Shown piece after piece: positions 6,611 through 9,159 of a stretch of DNA of 9,159 nucleotides. The stretch spans positions 1 to 9,159 of the forward strand of contig JAJKIL010000417.1 of the NCBI GenBank assembly GCA_021154515.1, in the 5' to 3' direction. Source of the DNA: Niastella sp. Lineage in GTDB: Bacteria > Bacteroidota > Bacteroidia > Chitinophagales > Chitinophagaceae. Position numbers and translations under genes: made by a program. Numbering within the stretch: position 1 is the first letter of the stretch; every line of letters starts with the position of its first letter. Below the pieces are notes generated by a model, which had not been told where the DNA came from, did not search any database, and was given only the letters and a program-made list of their open reading frames with translations.

Positions 6611-8317
6611 TTAAGCTAATTGGTACTCGGCCAGGTTCATTAAGTATTTGTAAAATGTTTGCAGGCGGGTAAATACCGGATTGTATGCTGTCGGATTTGT
6701 CGGGTTCTGCTGATAAATCGTCCACGCATTGGTCCAGTAAGTATCATCGGTTTGGCCGGTGAGTAGAATTTGTTGCTTGATGGTTGCCTTGCTTGCAACG
6801 GAGATAGGCACGCGGTATAACACATCCAGTACATCGCTTATGAGCTGGTTGGGCTCACCTGCATTGGGGAACTGCTCGGTAAATTTCACCGGATCGATGA
6901 TCAATGACAGGTTATTACGCATGTACCCGGTCATGATCAACTGATCTATGAGCTTTTCCCTTCTGGGTATGGTATCGTGGTTGATCCATGTTTCATAGAA
7001 CATGGGTATCTGATAATAAGAAGGCCATCCTGCCACATTCGGCGGGTCGCATATATCCTGCTGCATTTTCGCCGACTGGTCTTGCAGGTAGTCCCACATG
7101 TTATACTGATTCACGTAATCAGTTGCATCAGGGAACTTAATGTTAAACTCCCGCGCCATGCCTACGATCATATCGAGCGGGCTTTTGATCAAACAACCCT
7201 GGCTAAGCGGATCGAAGAAATGTTCGCTATTTAAAAGAGCACTTATTACTGGTTTTATTTCCCAGTTGCTGTTAACAAACAATTGGGCCAGCGGCTTAAT
7301 AACCTTGGTGTAAGTATCAGGTTCAATAGTGTAATAAACAAACCATCTATAGAATTTCTTTACAATGAATTCAGATACCTCTGTTGTTTTGCTGAAGATC
7401 ATATTGATGAGGTCATCGATCTCAGCATCACCGGCAGTGGCGCCACTTCGGCCGGCAATTACGGTACCATTATAGAAAGAAGAGAAAGTTTTACTGGTCG
7501 TGTCGTGGTCTTCAGGCTTAAAGGATATGATCTCGGTATCCATGTCGATCTTGTAACCGGTCAATAACCGGGCGGCAGCCTTTACATCGTCTTCGGTATA
7601 ATTGGGTGTGTTTTCTTTACCAAGAGTAAACAGCTCCTGCAATTCACGCGCATAGTTTTCATCAGGCGCGTTTTTCGAATTCAGGTAACCGTTCAGGTAA
7701 CGCAACATGGCTATATTCAGCGTTACATCCTTTACCATTTTCTTGAAATTGCCAAGCGCGCTTCCCCGCAACAACTGGCTGTAGCTATAAGCGAAAGTAG
7801 GTCTTTCAATTACGTTTATTTCAGCTGTCCAGTGATTGGCCCAGAACAAGGTCATCTTCTCACGAACGCTTCTGTCCTGATTTATCATCTGGCCCAGCCA
7901 CCAGCATTTCATTGATTTGCCCCGTTGAAAATTAGACACAACACCTTTCGAAACGGTATTAACCCAGGTAGAACCTTGTGCTACAGTAAGGTCCGGATCA
8001 CCGGCCTCGATGTCGGTATTGTCGTAATTCTTTACAGGGGGTGCTGGCAGTGAAGTAGGTACGTTCAACAATTCATTAACTGCGGCTACAACTGTCTTAC
8101 CAGTAAAATAATCGATGTCTGCTTTTGTTGCCCCGAACATGGTCCTCTTCAGTAAGTGAGCCGCCTGTTGTGCTGTCAGGGTGCCTGCTTGTTGCGTTAA
8201 ATCGGAATAAATTTGACGTAAGCCTGCATAGTTTTTCGAAGAAGGAGCATTGGCTTTCCTCTTCAGCGAGAAGAATTCTCTTCTATCCATAAGGTTGATT
8301 TTGGAAGATTGCTTCAT
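6611..8317 (-). CDS. DUF1800 family protein, first gene of the DUF1800-DUF1501 operon
   Basis: This 568-residue protein belongs to DUF1800, a family without an established activity that is very often encoded directly before a DUF1501 gene. Family hallmarks visible in order are AAHLLKRTMFGATKADI (52-68), REKMTLFWANHW (152-163), ENYARELQELFTLGKEN (220-236), YTEDDVKAAARLLTGY (240-255), the His-rich PEDHDTTSKTF (268-278), EFIVKKFYRWFVYY (316-329), LLNSEHFFDP (361-370), KSPLDMIVGMAREF (378-391) and DPPNVAGWPSY (424-434). The N-terminus includes DRREFFSLKRK, a twin-arginine pair with no hydrophobic segment after it, so no signal peptide is recognisable. No T9SS sorting domain is present, unlike in its partner. 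ATG 8315-8317 gives the start used here. A second in-frame ATG at 8288-8290 (MDRREFF) would shorten it by nine residues. The first start abuts a hairpin arm, so the true start deserves checking. It is the promoter-proximal gene of the pair. Confidence 0.92.
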   Translation of the reverse strand: MKQSSKINLMDRREFFSLKRKANAPSSKNYAGLRQIYSDLTQQAGTLTAQQAAHLLKRTMFGATKADIDYFTGKTVVAAVNELLNVPTSLPAPPVKNYDNTDIEAGDPDLTVAQGSTWVNTVSKGVVSNFQRGKSMKCWWLGQMINQDRSVREKMTLFWANHWTAEINVIERPTFAYSYSQLLRGSALGNFKKMVKDVTLNIAMLRYLNGYLNSKNAPDENYARELQELFTLGKENTPNYTEDDVKAAARLLTGYKIDMDTEIISFKPEDHDTTSKTFSSFYNGTVIAGRSGATAGDAEIDDLINMIFSKTTEVSEFIVKKFYRWFVYYTIEPDTYTKVIKPLAQLFVNSNWEIKPVISALLNSEHFFDPLSQGCLIKSPLDMIVGMAREFNIKFPDATDYVNQYNMWDYLQDQSAKMQQDICDPPNVAGWPSYYQIPMFYETWINHDTIPRREKLIDQLIMTGYMRNNLSLIIDPVKFTEQFPNAGEPNQLISDVLDVLYRVPISVASKATIKQQILLTGQTDDTYWTNAWTIYQQNPTNPTAYNPVFTRLQTFYKYLMNLAEYQLA

Positions 8318-8348
8318 GGTAGTCGGCCTTTTGACTACCTGATGTCAA
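8318..8348 (-). promoter_or_regulatory. Hairpin abutting the DUF1800 start codon, with an overlapping alternative stem
   Basis: Read on the minus strand, GGTAGTC (8339-8333), an 8-nt loop and GACTACC (8324-8318) form a perfect 7-bp stem whose last base touches the ATG at 8317. A weaker 5-bp stem, TTGAC (8348-8344) with GTCAA (8335-8331), uses part of the same left arm, so the two cannot form together. If present in the mRNA, the first stem would mask the initiation region. It could instead be a DNA operator. Function is inferred. Confidence 0.5.
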
Positions 8349-8430
8349 TCCATTTATTGAGCTGTGATTAAAACAAAAATTTTGCCACTTGATGAAATGG
8401 GGATAAGTGCCGTACATTTTCATTTGCTGC

Positions 8431-8444
8431 TCGTACAAGTACGA
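8431..8444. repeat. Perfect 14-bp palindromic site, candidate operator
   Basis: TCGTAC-AA-GTACGA is a perfect 6-bp inverted repeat with a 2-bp centre, in the gap between the thiolase terminator and the DUF1800 gene, 114-127 bp before its start codon. A further CGTAC occurs at 8411-8415. The symmetry and position suggest a binding site for a dimeric regulator, but no regulator or experiment supports this. Confidence 0.4.
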
Positions 8445-8452
8445 ACATAAAA

Positions 8453-8481
8453 AAAGCTGCCTCTTAATGAGAAGCAGCTTT
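8453..8481 (-). terminator. Intrinsic terminator of the thiolase gene
   Basis: A 12-bp stem (8470-8481 with 8453-8464) closes a 5-nt loop. The one non-Watson-Crick position is a G-U wobble on the minus-strand RNA and a C-A mismatch on the other strand. On the minus strand the second arm ends in GGCAGC followed by seven T residues. It starts 21 bp after the thiolase stop codon and isolates the thiolase from the downstream DUF1800 operon. Confidence 0.93.
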
Positions 8482-8501
8482 GTATATAATAACGATTTTT
8501 A

Positions 8502-9158
8502 CTAATTAATATTTTCTATAATCCCTGCTATTCCCTGCCCGCCTCCAACACATGCAGTAACAATACCATATTTCTTGTTCAATCGCTTCATGTCATGTGT
8601 TATCTGAATCGTTAACTTACAACCGGTGCAACCCAGCGGATGCCCTAACGCTATTGCACCTCCGTTTATGTTAACAATGTCAGGATTAATTTCCAGTTTT
8701 CTTATAACAGCCAGTGCCTGTGATGCAAAAGCTTCATTCAATTCAACCAGGTCAATCTGCCCCAGGCTCATATTGGCTTGTTTTAATACTTTAGGCACAG
8801 CCTCAACAGGACCAATACCCATAACGCGGGGATGCACGCCGGCCGATGCACAGGCAATCAGCCGGGAAATAGGTTTCAGGCCCAGTTCATTCACCAATTT
8901 TTCGCTCATCACAATAACAAAGGCAGCGCCATCACTGGTTTGTGAGGAGTTACCTGCCGTTACTGATCCGCCGGCTGCAAATACCGGTTTCAGTTTATTC
9001 AGCACTTCAATGCTGGTATCCTTGCGTGGCCCTTCATCTGTATCAACAATATAATTACTGGTTTGCTTTTTATTCTTTTCATCCAGGTAAACTTCTTCTA
9101 CTGTTATGGGTAGAATACCGTTTTTGAAATATCCTTTATCTATCGCGTTAATCGCTTT
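8502..9158 (-). CDS. Acetyl-CoA C-acyltransferase (thiolase, FadA-like), 5'-truncated by the window edge
   Basis: Thiolases cleave 3-ketoacyl-CoA with CoA to release acetyl-CoA (last step of beta-oxidation) or run the reverse condensation, in the cytoplasm. The visible 218 residues are the C-terminal part of a protein normally about 390-400 long. The N-terminal ~175 residues, including the nucleophilic cysteine, lie beyond the right edge. The frame stays open from 9158. Recognisable thiolase segments in order are DEGPRKDTSIEVL, LKPVFAAGGSVTAGNSSQTSDGAA, GVHPRVMGIGPVEAVPKVL, ELNEAFASQALAVI, NINGGAIALGHPLGCTG (catalytic His) and TACVGGGQGIAGIIENI (second catalytic Cys). The GTG at 9003-9005 is an internal valine, not a start. 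The GPVEAVPKVL and NEAFASQ segments resemble FadA-type degradative thiolases, but biosynthetic use cannot be excluded. A strong terminator follows 21 bp after the stop codon, so it is the last gene of its transcript. Confidence 0.94.
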   Translation of the reverse strand, partial: KAINAIDKGYFKNGILPITVEEVYLDEKNKKQTSNYIVDTDEGPRKDTSIEVLNKLKPVFAAGGSVTAGNSSQTSDGAAFVIVMSEKLVNELGLKPISRLIACASAGVHPRVMGIGPVEAVPKVLKQANMSLGQIDLVELNEAFASQALAVIRKLEINPDIVNINGGAIALGHPLGCTGCKLTIQITHDMKRLNKKYGIVTACVGGGQGIAGIIENIN

Positions 9159-9159
9159 C

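Noticed and set aside
9003..9005. GTG as the start of a short 167-residue thiolase
   Set aside because: The frame continues upstream to the window end with conserved thiolase sequence (DEGPRKDTSIEVL). The codon is an internal valine.
8626..9054. A 142-codon plus-strand open frame opposite the thiolase
   Set aside because: It is antisense to conserved thiolase coding sequence, shows no domain, and is explained by the codon structure of the opposite strand.

Overview
The window looks like a chromosomal segment from a member of the Bacteroidota, most likely a Chitinophagaceae-type organism (Niastella or Chitinophaga relatives). The evidence is a GH92 glycosidase, a TPR-bearing sensor kinase with a LuxR-type regulator, a C-terminal type IX secretion (T9SS) sorting domain, start sites without clear Shine-Dalgarno sequences, and promoter-like TTG / TAnnTTTG motifs. 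The genus is an inference from protein style only. There are six protein-coding genes. The first and last are cut by the window edges. I see no tRNA, rRNA, CRISPR array or insertion sequence.

Layout. Positions 2-1999 (+) hold the C-terminal ~665 residues of a GH92 exo-alpha-mannosidase. A 12-bp hairpin terminator at 2022-2051 separates it from the convergent minus-strand genes and can serve both strands. Everything from 2139 to the right edge is on the minus strand. In order of transcription these are: the C-terminal 218 residues of a FadA-like thiolase (9158-8502, own terminator at 8453-8481); a two-gene DUF1800-DUF1501 cassette (8317-6611 and 6594-5008, terminator at 4954-4981); a NarL/LuxR response regulator (4743-4099); and a TPR sensor histidine kinase (3977-2139).

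How the genes work together. The response regulator and kinase form a two-component pair, with the regulator first and a 121-bp gap containing a possible second promoter. The DUF1800-DUF1501 pair is a recurrent gene couple of unknown function. Here it is a compact bicistron, 16 bp apart, bounded by intrinsic terminators on both sides. The DUF1501 protein carries a twin-arginine-like N-terminus and a T9SS sorting domain, so it is probably exported to the cell surface or medium. The DUF1800 start codon directly abuts a 7-bp hairpin, and a second, overlapping stem could compete with it; this is the most unusual regulatory structure in the window. A perfect 6-2-6 palindrome (TCGTAC-AA-GTACGA) lies further upstream. 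The GH92 and thiolase genes are ordinary catabolic genes with no evident link to the middle section.

No wholly new system is proven here. The strongest candidates for follow-up are the DUF1800-DUF1501 cassette with its structured leader, and the regulatory DNA in front of the two-component pair.
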